A stretch of DNA of 37,008 nt, from NCBI GenBank assembly GCA_005778115.1, contig SXKJ01000151.1, positions 1 through 37,008 of the forward strand, written 5' to 3'. Shown one piece after another: positions 7,718 to 16,488 of this stretch. The translations under genes and the position numbers were made by a program. Each line of letters opens with the position of its first letter. Position 1 is the first letter of the stretch. Below the pieces are notes generated by a model that was not told where the DNA came from, did not search any database, and was given only the letters and a program-made list of their open reading frames with translations. The stretch comes from Planctomyces sp. GTDB taxonomy: Bacteria > Planctomycetota > Planctomycetia > Planctomycetales > Planctomycetaceae.

Positions 7718-9157
7718 ATGTCGCGAATTTGGTCAACGCTGGTGGCCGGTCTCTTCCTTGTGACTTTCTCCACGAGCAGTTTCGCTCAATTCGGAGGTGG
7801 TGGTGGAGGCTTTGGAGGCGGCGGTGGGTTTGGCGGCGGTCAGGGCGGGGGACAACAAGGCGGTCAAGGTGGCGGCTTCCAAGCGGCCGGCGGCATCACC
7901 ATCGACGGTGATGGCGTCCTCTCCTCCCCGAAGGCGAAGACGATCTCCGCCGATGTGGCAAAGAAGCGAATGCAGGAGCTCGCCAAGCAATACCTGCCCG
8001 AAGACATCTCTCGCAGCAGTTCGTTGCGGAAGGTGTCGCTCGTGCGGTTGGAGCGATCCATCGCCGAGTTACGCGAGAAGGATCAGCCGATTCCGGAGTC
8101 GATGCAGTACCTCGCTGGCTTGCAGCGCATTGATTTCGTTTTCGTCTTTCCAGAGACCAAAGATCTCGTCATCGCCGGCCCTGCTGATGCGTTCGCTCCC
8201 GATCCAACCGGCCGAGCGGTCAGCCTCAGCAGCGGCCGGACAGTGTTGAGGCTGGATGACCTCTTGGTCGCGATGCGTACCGCCGAACGGACTTCACAGT
8301 TCGGCTGCTCGATTGATCCGGTTGAAGAGCGGCTTGCGGAACTGCAACGCTTTGTGAGGGCGAACTCGAACCCCGTTACCGCCAACGCGGCTCAGGGGCG
8401 GTTCCGACAGATGCAGAAGATCCTCGGCGACCAGGACGTCAAAGTTTTCGGCGTCCCGGACGACACACATTTCGCACACGCGCTGGTCGAAGCCGACTAT
8501 CACATGAAGCTGATCGCTATCGGTCTTGAAGATTCCAAGGTGCCGGGCCTGAAGAGTCACCTCGCTTTTGTCCAGCCGGGAACCAACAGCCTCAAACGTT
8601 GGTGGTTCATGCCGCTGTATGACTCGTTCAAGACCAGCGGCGACGGACTCGCTTTCGAGTTCTCCGGCCAGCGCTGCCAACTGATGTCACAAGAAGAACA
8701 AGCCGATGCCTTCGGCAAACGCTCGGACGCACCGTTCACGCAGGTCAGCACGCAGCTCTTCGCCAAAGGCTTCACCGAAAAGTTTCCAGAGCTGACGAAG
8801 CGGTTGCCCGTCTTCGCCGAGTTGCAAAACCTGTTCGACATCTCAGTCCTCGTCGCGCTGATGAAACGGGAACAGCTTCCGCAAAAAGTCAATTGGCAGC
8901 CGAGCCTGTTGCTCGACGACTCTAAAGTCCCGGTCCTGCGCGGCCCCGTCCCGAAGCACACCAAGACGCTGCTCAACATGAAGATGGCCAACGGCGGTCT
9001 CGCCATTGGCTTGCTCAGCGGCGGAGTCATCATCGACAGCCAGCACGTCGTGACGAAAGTTGGCTTCAATTCCGAAAAGGCCAGCGAGGTCTCCAGTCGC
9101 CGCTCGAAAGAAACGCCCCCCAGCGACCTCGACGCCATGCGCTGGTGGTGGGATTGA
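7718..9157 (+). CDS. DUF1598 domain secreted protein
   Basis: The 479-residue protein has a clear signal peptide (MSRIWSTLVAGLFLVTF, cleavage near SFA-Q). A Gly-rich linker of about 40 residues follows, made of GGGGGFGGG and GGQGG runs. The remainder resembles the planctomycete DUF1598 family, of unknown function, with conserved tracts such as RIDFVFVFPETKDLVIAGPA and KSHLAFVQPG. The Gly-rich part is probably a flexible spacer in the periplasm-like space. The start is ATG 7718, since the upstream extension is only the overlap with the QueD-family gene. A GTAG-headed palindrome begins six bases after the TGA. Confidence 0.85.
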   Translation: MSRIWSTLVAGLFLVTFSTSSFAQFGGGGGGFGGGGGFGGGQGGGQQGGQGGGFQAAGGITIDGDGVLSSPKAKTISADVAKKRMQELAKQYLPEDISRSSSLRKVSLVRLERSIAELREKDQPIPESMQYLAGLQRIDFVFVFPETKDLVIAGPADAFAPDPTGRAVSLSSGRTVLRLDDLLVAMRTAERTSQFGCSIDPVEERLAELQRFVRANSNPVTANAAQGRFRQMQKILGDQDVKVFGVPDDTHFAHALVEADYHMKLIAIGLEDSKVPGLKSHLAFVQPGTNSLKRWWFMPLYDSFKTSGDGLAFEFSGQRCQLMSQEEQADAFGKRSDAPFTQVSTQLFAKGFTEKFPELTKRLPVFAELQNLFDISVLVALMKREQLPQKVNWQPSLLLDDSKVPVLRGPVPKHTKTLLNMKMANGGLAIGLLSGGVIIDSQHVVTKVGFNSEKASEVSSRRSKETPPSDLDAMRWWWD

Positions 9158-9163
9158 GCGCTC

Positions 9164-9235
9164 GTAGCGACCCGATTTATCGGGTCGGTGGTTGAATTCG
9201 GATCGGCGACTCGACCGCATGAGTGCGGTCACTAC
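9164..9235. repeat. REP-like pair with GTAG head and CTAC tail
   Basis: GTAG (9164-9167) is followed by the hairpin GACCCGATTTATCGGGTC. A spacer and a second hairpin GACCGCATGAGTGCGGTC come next, then CTAC (9232-9235). It lies between two convergent genes: six bases after the DUF1598 stop, and covering the last codons and the TAA of the ATP-grasp frame on the other strand. Confidence 0.85.
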
Positions 9236-10002
9236 GAGTGCTCACCGCCTCAATGACCACGCGCGCGACGTCCATCCCCGTCACCTTTTCAAACGCTCGC
9301 CAGCCGGGCACCGCGTTGACCTCGATCACGAAGCCATTGCCGTCGCGATCGTACAAAATGTCGATGCCGGCAAACCGAGCCCCCGTCGCCGCCGCCGCTC
9401 GTAACGCCCACTCCGCTTCGGTGTCCGTGACGGTGTGAGCTTCACCGCGTCCCTCGCGCGACACGTTCGTTCGGAAATCGCCATCTGACACGCGCCGCAT
9501 CCCGCCGAGTACTCGGCCATCCAGCACGAGCACGCGAATATCGCACCCCGGATGATCGACGAATCTCTGCAAGTACAGCACGGCATCCAATCGTTCGAGC
9601 GTCCGAAACGTCCGCAGCGCGAGGTCCGGATCACTGACTCGCAGGATGCCGCGTCCCTCCGAACCGAAGATCGGCTTCACCACGACATCGCCGCCAAGCT
9701 GCTCAAACGCCGCGAGCGCATCGTCCGAGTTCTCACACACCACCGTCGCCGGCACCGGCAGGCCAGCCTCTTCGAGCTTCGCTGTCGTCAGATACTTATC
9801 CACGGCGCACTCGACGGACTTCGGCGGATTGAGCACGACAACTCCGCTCGCCTAACTCGCGCTCGCCCAGACAGGCCGCCACGATCCGCGAAAACTCCAG
9901 CCGCACGACCTCATGCCCCAGCTCGCCCCCGGCCCGCTGCAATTCGCGCACATACCAACTGTCCGAATTGCCGAGCACACCAATCAGCACGTTGTACTCC
10001 AT
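9177..10002 (-). pseudogene. Broken RimK/MptN-like ATP-grasp glutamate ligase
   Basis: Two frames make up one gene. The first (ATG 10002, MEYNVLIGVLGNSDSWYVRE, readable to about 9856) is the N-terminal part. The second (from about 9850 to TAA 9177-9179) carries VVVLNPPKSVECAVDKY, VVVKPIFGSEGRGI and FVIEVNAVPGW, the ATP-grasp signature of RimK-type ligases. In planctomycete H4MPT clusters such ligases probably add glutamate to the pterin cofactor. Relatives have about 45 residues between these parts, including a DAVLVRTMPPGSLEQVVFRM-like stretch, which is absent here, and the frame changes. A deletion with frameshift is the simplest reading. GGCGAGCG occurs twice around the join. The gene follows mch by three bases. 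The C terminus is encoded by a REP-like pair. A shortened protein could start at GTG 9836. Confidence 0.75.
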
Positions 10003-10005
10003 CTC

Positions 10006-10956
10006 TCAGAGGCCGAACGAACGACGCAACACTTCAGACGCGACGCCACCAAACGCCTGCACTCGCCCCGTGTCGAGATTCTGGAACACGACTTCTGCCG
10101 GACTGAAGAGGTGCGGATCGATCTTGTAGAAGTCTCGTCCCGCGTCTTCAAAGACTTCGGCAAACGGTTTGCCATGAGCTGCCGATCCGCTCGAAGGCAC
10201 GCGCGGTCCAATCGCCGAGATCGACTCATCATCACCGCGCACCATCAAGGTCACTCGGCCACCGTACAAGATCGAGTCGTTCGTCCGCCCGATCCCCGCG
10301 AAGTCATCCTTGGCCACGGGAGGCAACGGTGCGACGCCTATCGCCGACCGCACGCGCCACACGTCGAACCCGAGTTCAAACAGTTTGTGCAGCGATGTCT
10401 CGACCGACCGAGCCACCACTTGAAAGTTTCCCGCCAGACTCGCCGTGCGAGCGGCCAGCAAAACGATCATGTCTGCCGGCACCCCGGTCTTCTCCGAGAT
10501 CAAATCGAAGACCTCCGCCGTCGGCAGCTTGCCGGTTTCGAGTACTCCAACCGCGTGCGCCGCCGCCTCGCGGTAATCCAACTTCGAGAACAACTCTTCG
10601 CGAGCCGCCGCCGCTCGCATCGGCCCGGACCCCATCGCGAAGAATTTTCCAATGCTGATTTGCCATCCGGCATATTGACTGAGCAAGCACGCTTCGACCG
10701 GCCAGTCGGTCACCACTTGCACGTGCGGCCAAGCGATCCCGCCAATCTCATCCGGCACGATCCGCACTTTGCCAAGCCCTGCCAAACACATCTCGGACAA
10801 GAACCGCCCGGCTTCGAGACTCCCTTCCGCCTTCACTCCCAAGTCAACGACCTGCCCGCCGTTGTCGAGCTCCACCAACGTCCCGCGCAGATCACCGACC
10901 AACGGCAGCATCGGCTCGATTAACTCATTCGCTCGCTTGTTGAGCATGATTGACAT
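10006..10956 (-). CDS. mch: Methenyltetrahydromethanopterin cyclohydrolase
   Basis: The 316-residue protein matches Mch, which hydrolyses N5,N10-methenyl-H4MPT to N5-formyl-H4MPT in the tetrahydromethanopterin C1 pathway shared by methanogens, methylotrophs and planctomycetes. Visible family stretches are LNKRANELIEPML at the start, GKFFAMGSGPMRA in the middle and KDDFAGIGRTNDSILYGG with an SSGSAAHGKPF stretch after it. The length is normal for the family. The stop is three bases before the start of the ATP-grasp frame, so the two were an operon. A weak GAGAG precedes the ATG. In a planctomycete this usually means formaldehyde oxidation or detoxification. Confidence 0.95.
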   Translation of the reverse strand: MSIMLNKRANELIEPMLPLVGDLRGTLVELDNGGQVVDLGVKAEGSLEAGRFLSEMCLAGLGKVRIVPDEIGGIAWPHVQVVTDWPVEACLLSQYAGWQISIGKFFAMGSGPMRAAAAREELFSKLDYREAAAHAVGVLETGKLPTAEVFDLISEKTGVPADMIVLLAARTASLAGNFQVVARSVETSLHKLFELGFDVWRVRSAIGVAPLPPVAKDDFAGIGRTNDSILYGGRVTLMVRGDDESISAIGPRVPSSGSAAHGKPFAEVFEDAGRDFYKIDPHLFSPAEVVFQNLDTGRVQAFGGVASEVLRRSFGL

Positions 10957-10968
10957 GATGAATCTCTC

Positions 10969-11019
10969 GTAGAGCAGGCGGCTCGCCTGCCCGGGACACA
11001 GTCGAGCCGCCTGTGCTAC
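10969..11019. repeat. REP-like pair, CAGGCGGCTCGCCTG type
   Basis: GTAG (10969-10972) is followed by AGCAGGCGGCTCGCCTGC, and the other side carries GAGCCGCCTGTG before CTAC (11016-11019). On the minus strand the TAG in this tail is the stop codon of the upstream 198-residue protein. It separates that gene from mch. Single copies of the same core lie at 12797-12817 and 28495-28530. Confidence 0.85.
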
Positions 11020-11612
11020 GGTTTTGTCTTCACGAAGCTAGGCAACTCTTGCGGCTGAAGCCGAAACCGAATGTCCGCCTGACAGCAGTCGCATGGCTTG
11101 ATCTCGTACATCGGGATCGAACAGATATCGCACCAATAATCCATGTACTGTCGAGCCCCCGCGTCATCGAACACGAAGATCATCAGCACCTGCAAATAGG
11201 GAGCGGCCTTCTGCCGCGTCCCCACCAGATCGACGCGTCGATCGCGCAATCGCTCGTCCTGATAAAACGCCCGCCCGCGCCAGTCCGGAACGATCGGGAT
11301 CAATTCACCGGCGTCCGTCTCCAGAACGACCTGCGACTTGAACTCGTCAAACGCTTTGACCCCACGACGTTTCAACGCGTCTTGCAGGTTGACGACCTTT
11401 CCGCTGAAAAGCTCTTTGGGAGAGTCGTCTTTGTCTTTCGCAGGCTGCTTTGAAATGGCCGTTGACTCAGAATTCTTGAGAGGTTCGTCGTTCGCACGCG
11501 GTGCTGATCGACAGATTCCGATCAACGTGAGGCCGACGGACAACAGCGATATCACAACCGCCGGCCGAAACAGCCCGTTCGTTTTCGACAGTTTTGAAGT
11601 TTCTGGCGTCAT
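11016..11612 (-). CDS. Conserved hypothetical membrane-anchored protein with Cys cluster
   Basis: The 198-residue protein has one N-terminal hydrophobic helix (PAVVISLLSVGLTLIGI), a Ser/Lys/Asp-rich linker and a small domain. That domain has VVLETDAGELIPIVPDW and DRRVDLVGTRQ, which could be an OB-like barrel. The C-terminal part contains YWCDICSIPMYEIKPCDCC, a CxxC...CxCC array that might bind a metal. I do not recognise the family beyond its planctomycete look. It starts nine bases after the gene before it, so they are probably co-transcribed. Its stop codon lies in a REP-like element. Confidence 0.65.
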   Translation of the reverse strand: MTPETSKLSKTNGLFRPAVVISLLSVGLTLIGICRSAPRANDEPLKNSESTAISKQPAKDKDDSPKELFSGKVVNLQDALKRRGVKAFDEFKSQVVLETDAGELIPIVPDWRGRAFYQDERLRDRRVDLVGTRQKAAPYLQVLMIFVFDDAGARQYMDYWCDICSIPMYEIKPCDCCQADIRFRLQPQELPSFVKTKP

Positions 11613-11621
11613 AACTCTGAC

Positions 11622-11978
11622 TCAAAACACTTTTGATTCCGGATACAAGCTCCGAATGGTGCGATGCCGCAGAACTAAGAGCACGATCAGGTTGATCAAC
11701 TTCCAGACTAACAACCAACTTGTCAGCCGGAAGGCTTGGATGAAGTCGCTAACTCCAAACAACAAAAACGCCGTGGCGTAGCTCAACTCCAACCGCATCG
11801 ACTTGCGAAGACGCCAGTATCTCCGAACAACCAATCCGGCGAAGACCAGCCAACAGAAGCCCTCAACCAGAATGAATCCATGTTGCCAAATTAGATCTTG
11901 GACTGAGCCGTTCGGATCGAAGGTCCACCAAGTGCGCCACCACAACAAGTCCGCCCAGTCTGTCATTTTCCGGGCCAT
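11622..11978 (-). CDS. Small hypothetical membrane protein (118 aa)
   Basis: Three hydrophobic stretches are visible (HGFILVEGFCWLVFAGLVV, ATAFLLFGVSDFIQAF and LLVWKLINLIVLLVL), separated by basic loops (RRYWRLRKS, RHRTIR). A Trp-rich N terminus precedes them. No family is recognised. It lies 17 bases after one gene and 9 before the next on the same strand, so it is probably part of an operon. MTDWADL, four codons in, is an alternative start; neither start has a strong ribosome site. Confidence 0.6.
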   Translation of the reverse strand: MARKMTDWADLLWWRTWWTFDPNGSVQDLIWQHGFILVEGFCWLVFAGLVVRRYWRLRKSMRLELSYATAFLLFGVSDFIQAFRLTSWLLVWKLINLIVLLVLRHRTIRSLYPESKVF

Positions 11979-11995
11979 TCAAAAAACTGTGCGAG

Positions 11996-12667
11996 CTATT
12001 CGCCCGACTTGCCAATCACGACCATTCGCAACGCAACCTTCGATCCGCCTTTCGCGGCAAGTGTCGTGCTGAGCATGGTGTGGTCCTTACTGTCGTCATG
12101 CGTCAAAGTCGGCTTCTCGGCCGGCTTGTCGGACGGGAGCAGCGAGAAAATCGCCGGATGTGTCGAGCCAGCCGTCTTGGCACTTCGCTCCGACAAGTCT
12201 TTGAAATCGCCGAGTGGCTTGGGATCGGCATCCACGGCCGCCGGGATGGCCAACAGAAAGTCCGCCAGATCGCTCGTGCCGACGTGATTGCCGTCTTCCG
12301 GTTGCTGACCGTAACGCAGCGTGAAGACTCCCGGCTTGATCTCCTGCCCGCGGAAGTCGGTGTATTTCGACTTCGCCTGCACATGCAACACGCCGATCAA
12401 CTCGCCCGCCGCAAACGGATACTTCACGTTAAGAGTCGGCTTGAAGTTTGCTTTCATCGGCACCTCTTTGACCAGCCATACCGAGCAAACCGCTCCGTCC
12501 TTGCCGACAACTTTCTGACCATTCGCATCGACGACCGCTGCGATCTCTTTCGACAACCCGTCAGGCAGTCCCGCGACTGCTTCGAGCTTACCTTCGGCTT
12601 GAACGGAACCAGCCAGTGAACACAACGCGGCGGACACAATCACCGCTGTAAACATTCTCAAACGCAT
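11996..12667 (-). CDS. Hypothetical exported protein (223 aa)
   Basis: The protein begins with a signal peptide (MRLRMFTAVIVSAALCSLAG, cleavage near VQA-E). The rest is a soluble domain with no family I recognise. Visible features are VCSVWLVKEVP, FAAGELIGVLHVQAKSKYTD, RGQEIKPGVFTLRYGQQPED and a His/Asp-containing HDDSKDHTML near the end. GAGGAG lies nine bases before the ATG. It precedes the small membrane protein by 17 bases. The mixed beta look suggests a small periplasmic binding or structural domain. Confidence 0.7.
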   Translation of the reverse strand: MRLRMFTAVIVSAALCSLAGSVQAEGKLEAVAGLPDGLSKEIAAVVDANGQKVVGKDGAVCSVWLVKEVPMKANFKPTLNVKYPFAAGELIGVLHVQAKSKYTDFRGQEIKPGVFTLRYGQQPEDGNHVGTSDLADFLLAIPAAVDADPKPLGDFKDLSERSAKTAGSTHPAIFSLLPSDKPAEKPTLTHDDSKDHTMLSTTLAAKGGSKVALRMVVIGKSGE

Positions 12668-12745
12668 CGAACGAATCTCCTCTTGAGGGTGACGGCGAAT
12701 CGGCAGAGATGGTAGCCGTGCCGTTCGCCGATTTCATCAAACAGA

Positions 12746-12777
12746 ACAGCCCGGCTGTTCGAGAACAGCCGGGCTGT
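12746..12777 (-). terminator. Perfect hairpin, possible terminator
   Basis: ACAGCCCGGCTGTTC (12746-12760) and GAACAGCCGGGCTGT (12763-12777) form a perfect 15-base stem with a two-base loop. On the minus strand it is followed by TTCTGTTTGATG, a modest T-rich stretch. It lies 37 bases after the DUF1326 stop and before the next gene, so it could end or weaken read-through. Confidence 0.5.
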
Positions 12778-12796
12778 GATTCGGAATTGTCAGTCA

Positions 12797-12817
12797 CAGG
12801 CGAGCCGCCTGCGCTAG
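12797..12817. repeat. Single REP-like copy at a gene end
   Basis: On the minus strand it reads CTAGCGCAGGCGGCTCGCCTG. It is the same core as the copies at 10969-11019 and 28495-28530. Its TAG is the stop codon of the DUF1326 gene. Confidence 0.75.
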
Positions 12818-13491
12818 TATTTCACTCGGAACGTCGCCAGGAACGCGCTGCGGGTGTTGTTGTTCGTCCATTTGCCGTTCAACCCCTCACCCTGGTACGA
12901 CTGCTTCAGGGCATAAGCCGGAGCAAAATTCTCGACCTTCGTCAGCGGCTGATAAAAGACCATTTCGTTCGTGCAGACGCAGTCGTTCTTCCTCATCTGC
13001 CGAGTCTCAATCGACGCCAGTTTGCCGGCCGAGAAGACTCCCTTGCCTTCCAGATGGTCGTTCTTCAGCGTAATCGGGGCGGAGACGATGTTGATGACGT
13101 TCTTGGTCAACTCTCTCGCGTTTTCTTTGACGAAGGCGATCAGAGCGCTACGTTGCTCCGAGGAAGCATTCTCATCGACGATGATGACTGCTGCCGTCTT
13201 GCCGGCCTGCATGGGGAAGACGCCATCGGTCCCCAGCGTCCCTTCGGCCTTCACGACCAACGCCACACCCAATCCATCCAGCGTCACGCTTCTCCAACTT
13301 CCCTGGTCCACTTTCCAAGCCATCACGGCTTCTTTGCCGGCAAGGCTCATCTCGGCATTGGCGAAGCAAGGGCCGGTGTAAACGTCGCAGGTCCGAGCTT
13401 CGAGGTACTCGCCGGTGATCTTGTCCGCGAGCGCGGCCTGTACCGAGACCATCCACAAAATCGCCGTCAGCAGCAAAGTAAAGATCTTCAT
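12814..13491 (-). CDS. DUF1326 domain exported protein
   Basis: The protein of about 225 residues has a signal peptide (MKIFTLLLTAILWMVSVQAA, cleavage near LA-D). Directly after it comes GEYLEARTCDVYTGPCFANA, the hallmark of DUF1326, a family of unknown function often found beside metal-handling or membrane proteins. The two Cys (TCDVYTGPC) and a later CVC could be a metal or disulfide site. I choose ATG 13491 because AAGGAG lies seven bases upstream; ATG 13494 just before it is equally possible, and a further start ten codons upstream includes the ribosome site itself. Its stop codon lies in a REP-like element. Confidence 0.85.
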   Translation of the reverse strand: MKIFTLLLTAILWMVSVQAALADKITGEYLEARTCDVYTGPCFANAEMSLAGKEAVMAWKVDQGSWRSVTLDGLGVALVVKAEGTLGTDGVFPMQAGKTAAVIIVDENASSEQRSALIAFVKENARELTKNVINIVSAPITLKNDHLEGKGVFSAGKLASIETRQMRKNDCVCTNEMVFYQPLTKVENFAPAYALKQSYQGEGLNGKWTNNNTRSAFLATFRVKY

Positions 13492-13600
13492 CATTAAGCT
13501 CCTTTTTCCAAGGGCGAAGTTCATTCAGCGGTTTCCAAAACCGTTGGGATTCTTGCCTCGGCTCACGAAAACTGACAAGTGAAAAACCGGCCCGAGCTCA

Positions 13601-16459
13601 TTACTTCGCGGCCGCTTGAGCGGTCGTCTCTGGTGGTTTGGGCGGATCGAACTGGCGGATCAGTTGAGCGTTCGTGCCGTTCCAGACGCGGAGGACTCCG
13701 TCTTCGCCGGCGGCGACGACGATTTGCTCGTCGCGAGAGGCTGCAGCGCAGTACATGAAGTCGGTTCCTCCGGCAAAGGCTCGTGGCTGCGAGCCATTAG
13801 TCGCGTTGTGGTAGCGAACGGTCTTGTCGCCACCGGAACTGATTACGTTCTCGGTAACGCCCAGGAAGCGGATCGACGTGACCTGCTTGGAATAGCCGGG
13901 GATCGTGCGAGCTTGCTCGCCGGTTTCCACGTTCCAGATTTTGATGGCGTTGTCAGCCCCGGCACTGGCCAGCAGGCTATTGTCGGCTTTGATCGAGACG
14001 CCCAGGACGTGATGCGTGTGCCCCTCGAAGGATTTCACCAACTTGCCGGCGGCGATGTCCCAAAGCTTTACGAACTTGTCCGCCGCGCCAGTGACGAGGT
14101 ACTTTCCATCGCGGCCGAACTCGATGCTCATCACAGTGTCGCTGTGCGCGTCTTTGAATTCCTTGGCCATCGTTTGAGCGGCGACGTCCCAAATGAAAAG
14201 CTCACCGCTGCGCGATGCTTCGCCACCACCGGTTGCAAGCCACTTACCGTCACGGCTGAACGCGAGACTCAGCACTCGAGCTGCGAACGGCGAGCCGGCG
14301 AAGTCGAGCGGGGTCTCCTTCTTCGGGCCGAGTTGACCAATCAGCGACCAAGTCGGAATCGTCGTCCACACGGCAGCCGTTTGATCGGCCGAGCCGCTGA
14401 CCACGAGACCGTTCGGGCCGGTGGCGATCGCTCCGACGGCAGCCTTGTGGCCGGCAAAGGTTTCAATGGACTTGCCGGTCGTGCTGTCCCAGACATGAAT
14501 CAGGGTGTCGTCGGACGTCGTGAGCAACCGCTTGCCATCCACCGAGAACGCGACCCCTTTCACGGGCTTAAATCCGGCGGCGTCGGCGTCCGTCGCGGCC
14601 TTTAGATCCGCGTCGGATTTCGTGACCGCAGCGGTCGTCGCATCTTGCTGAGCCTTCGCAGCGGTAACTTGTTCCACAGCGGACTTCGCGGCTTGTTCAG
14701 CGAGCGTGATCGCTCGCATCGCCGAGGCAACAGCGTCCTGTCGCTTCTTCAGTTCATCCATTTGCTTCGTGACTTCCGCAGCAGCGTCCGTTGAAGCCTT
14801 GGCCAGAGCCGCATCATCCTTTTTCTCATCAGCCGCTTTCTTGGCGGCTTCGGCCTTCGTGACGGCCTCTTTCACTTTCGGATCTTGTTCGGCCACGGCC
14901 TTATCGGCGTTAGTTTTCGCTTCATTGGCCTTCTTAACCGCTTCGTCTCGCTCCTTCTGATTGGTCTCGGCCGCCTTAAACGAGGCGTCGGCGAGAGCTT
15001 TGAATTGCTGCGCGACCTTTTGGTCTTCCGTCCGTTCCACGATGGCTCGATTGAGCGTCACGTCTCCCTTGAGTTCCGCGACTTGCGCTCCGGTCTGGTT
15101 GTTCCACAGTTTGGCGATGTTGTTCGCACTGCCGGTCGCGACGAACAATCCGTCGGTTCGAACCGCCACCGAATTCACCGGGCCGCCGTGAGCAAACTGT
15201 CGGACCTGATTGCCGGCAGCGAGATCCCAAACGCGAGCCGTTTGGTCTTCGCTGCCCGACAAGACCTGAGCACCCGGAGCGATCAGCGCGAGCGCATTGA
15301 TCGGCCCAGTGTGGCCTTTGATTTCTTTCTCTGGCGTGAACGGAGCGGCTGCCGGAATCGGCCAGACGCGAATGATGTTGTCGGCTTGGCCAACAATGAC
15401 CTTGGCTCCGTCGGCCGTGAAGACAACTGCTTTGGCTGGTGCTGGGGACTCAATCTTGTTGGCTTCGGTGCCGTCGGCGAGATTCCAAACGCGAATCGTC
15501 TTGTCTTCCGAGGCCGAGGCCAGCTTGGTCCCGTCCGCGCTGAATGCGAGACTGTGAATCGCCGCCGCATGTCCGGCCAACACCTTGCCCGCCGCGCCGT
15601 CGGCGAGGTTCCACAACTTAATAGCGTTGTCGGCTCCGGCGGTTGCCAGCGTCTGTCCGTTGGGACTGATAGCAACCGTCGTCAAGACCGCTCCGACAGC
15701 AATCTCTCGCGTGCGATTCGTGGCGGGACGCTGCCACAATTTCACAGTGCGATATCCGCCGGATGCGATGGTGCGACCGTCCGGGCTGAACGCCAGCGAG
15801 TGAACGAAGTCGCGATGTGCGGCTCCCGTCGGATACATCGGCTTGCCATTGTGCAGAATCGCGTTGAGATTCGGATCGAGTAAACGGCCGATCTCGTCGC
15901 CAGTCTCGACATCGAGCAGCAACACCTGGTTGGCTCGACCCGCCGCGACGTAGCGTCCCCACGGAGCCATTGCCACGGAGTAAATGGCCTTAGCCGTCGT
16001 CGGCACCGGCTGCCAATTGACTTGGTCCTTCATTCCTCCCATACCGCCGGTCGCGCCTTCGATAATCCATTGCCGCAAGATTCCAAGCTCTTTCGGCGTG
16101 AGCGCCTTCGCATCAACCTTGTTCGGCAACGGCGGCATCGCTGGGCCTTTGGCCCGCGAGGCCACGACATATAACAAACTCTTATCCGGATCCTTCGGCA
16201 CGATCGACGGGCCGCGTTTGCCACCCTTGATCATCGCATCGAGCTTCTCCAGGTTGAGCTTGCTCTCTTGCTGGCCAAGGTTGTGGCAGGCGATGCAGTT
16301 GTTTTCGAGGATCGGCAGGATGTCCTTGTCGAAATCAACCGGACGGCCGAGGTTGATCGCTTCCGGTGTGATCGCACCGGCCACGGGTTTGGCCTCTTGA
16401 GCAAAGGCAGTCGATCCCATCAGGGCCAAAGTCAGTGACAGAATGGTGAGGCGAGGCAT
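13601..16459 (-). CDS. c-type cytochrome with 14 WD40 blades split by a coiled coil
   Basis: About 952 residues. After a signal peptide (MPRLTILSLTLALMG, cleavage near AFA-Q) comes a planctomycete-type cytochrome domain with haem motif CIACH (Cys55, Cys58, His59). A distal Met is possible in KGPAMPPLP. I count seven WD40 blades from about residue 150 to 465 (for example LASASEDKTIRVWNLADG). An Ala/Lys/Asp-rich coiled coil runs from about 470 to 627, and seven more blades follow (for example LVTGAADKFVKLWDIAAG). This fits two seven-bladed propellers. It is probably exported and involved in protein assembly or electron transfer. I start at ATG 16459, where the signal peptide begins; the TTG at 16486 is less likely. 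It is the last gene of the three-gene set, about 100 bases after the PPC gene. Confidence 0.9.
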   Translation of the reverse strand: MPRLTILSLTLALMGSTAFAQEAKPVAGAITPEAINLGRPVDFDKDILPILENNCIACHNLGQQESKLNLEKLDAMIKGGKRGPSIVPKDPDKSLLYVVASRAKGPAMPPLPNKVDAKALTPKELGILRQWIIEGATGGMGGMKDQVNWQPVPTTAKAIYSVAMAPWGRYVAAGRANQVLLLDVETGDEIGRLLDPNLNAILHNGKPMYPTGAAHRDFVHSLAFSPDGRTIASGGYRTVKLWQRPATNRTREIAVGAVLTTVAISPNGQTLATAGADNAIKLWNLADGAAGKVLAGHAAAIHSLAFSADGTKLASASEDKTIRVWNLADGTEANKIESPAPAKAVVFTADGAKVIVGQADNIIRVWPIPAAAPFTPEKEIKGHTGPINALALIAPGAQVLSGSEDQTARVWDLAAGNQVRQFAHGGPVNSVAVRTDGLFVATGSANNIAKLWNNQTGAQVAELKGDVTLNRAIVERTEDQKVAQQFKALADASFKAAETNQKERDEAVKKANEAKTNADKAVAEQDPKVKEAVTKAEAAKKAADEKKDDAALAKASTDAAAEVTKQMDELKKRQDAVASAMRAITLAEQAAKSAVEQVTAAKAQQDATTAAVTKSDADLKAATDADAAGFKPVKGVAFSVDGKRLLTTSDDTLIHVWDSTTGKSIETFAGHKAAVGAIATGPNGLVVSGSADQTAAVWTTIPTWSLIGQLGPKKETPLDFAGSPFAARVLSLAFSRDGKWLATGGGEASRSGELFIWDVAAQTMAKEFKDAHSDTVMSIEFGRDGKYLVTGAADKFVKLWDIAAGKLVKSFEGHTHHVLGVSIKADNSLLASAGADNAIKIWNVETGEQARTIPGYSKQVTSIRFLGVTENVISSGGDKTVRYHNATNGSQPRAFAGGTDFMYCAAASRDEQIVVAAGEDGVLRVWNGTNAQLIRQFDPPKPPETTAQAAAK

Positions 16460-16488
16460 GGCAGGTCTCTTGAGGCGGGGTGACAAAT

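Noticed and set aside
9913-10923. 336-codon plus-strand frame opposite mch
   Set aside because: mch is unmistakable on the minus strand; this frame is Arg/His/Pro-rich.
12709-13497. 262-codon plus-strand frame opposite DUF1326
   Set aside because: The DUF1326 motif and signal peptide on the minus strand show which strand is coding.
13529-13543. CGGTTTCCAAAACCG hairpin as a terminator of the cytochrome gene
   Set aside because: Six-base stem with no T-run, too weak to call.
13616-15883. Several long plus-strand frames opposite the cytochrome/WD40 gene
   Set aside because: No family resemblance and the known gene on the other strand explains the open frames.
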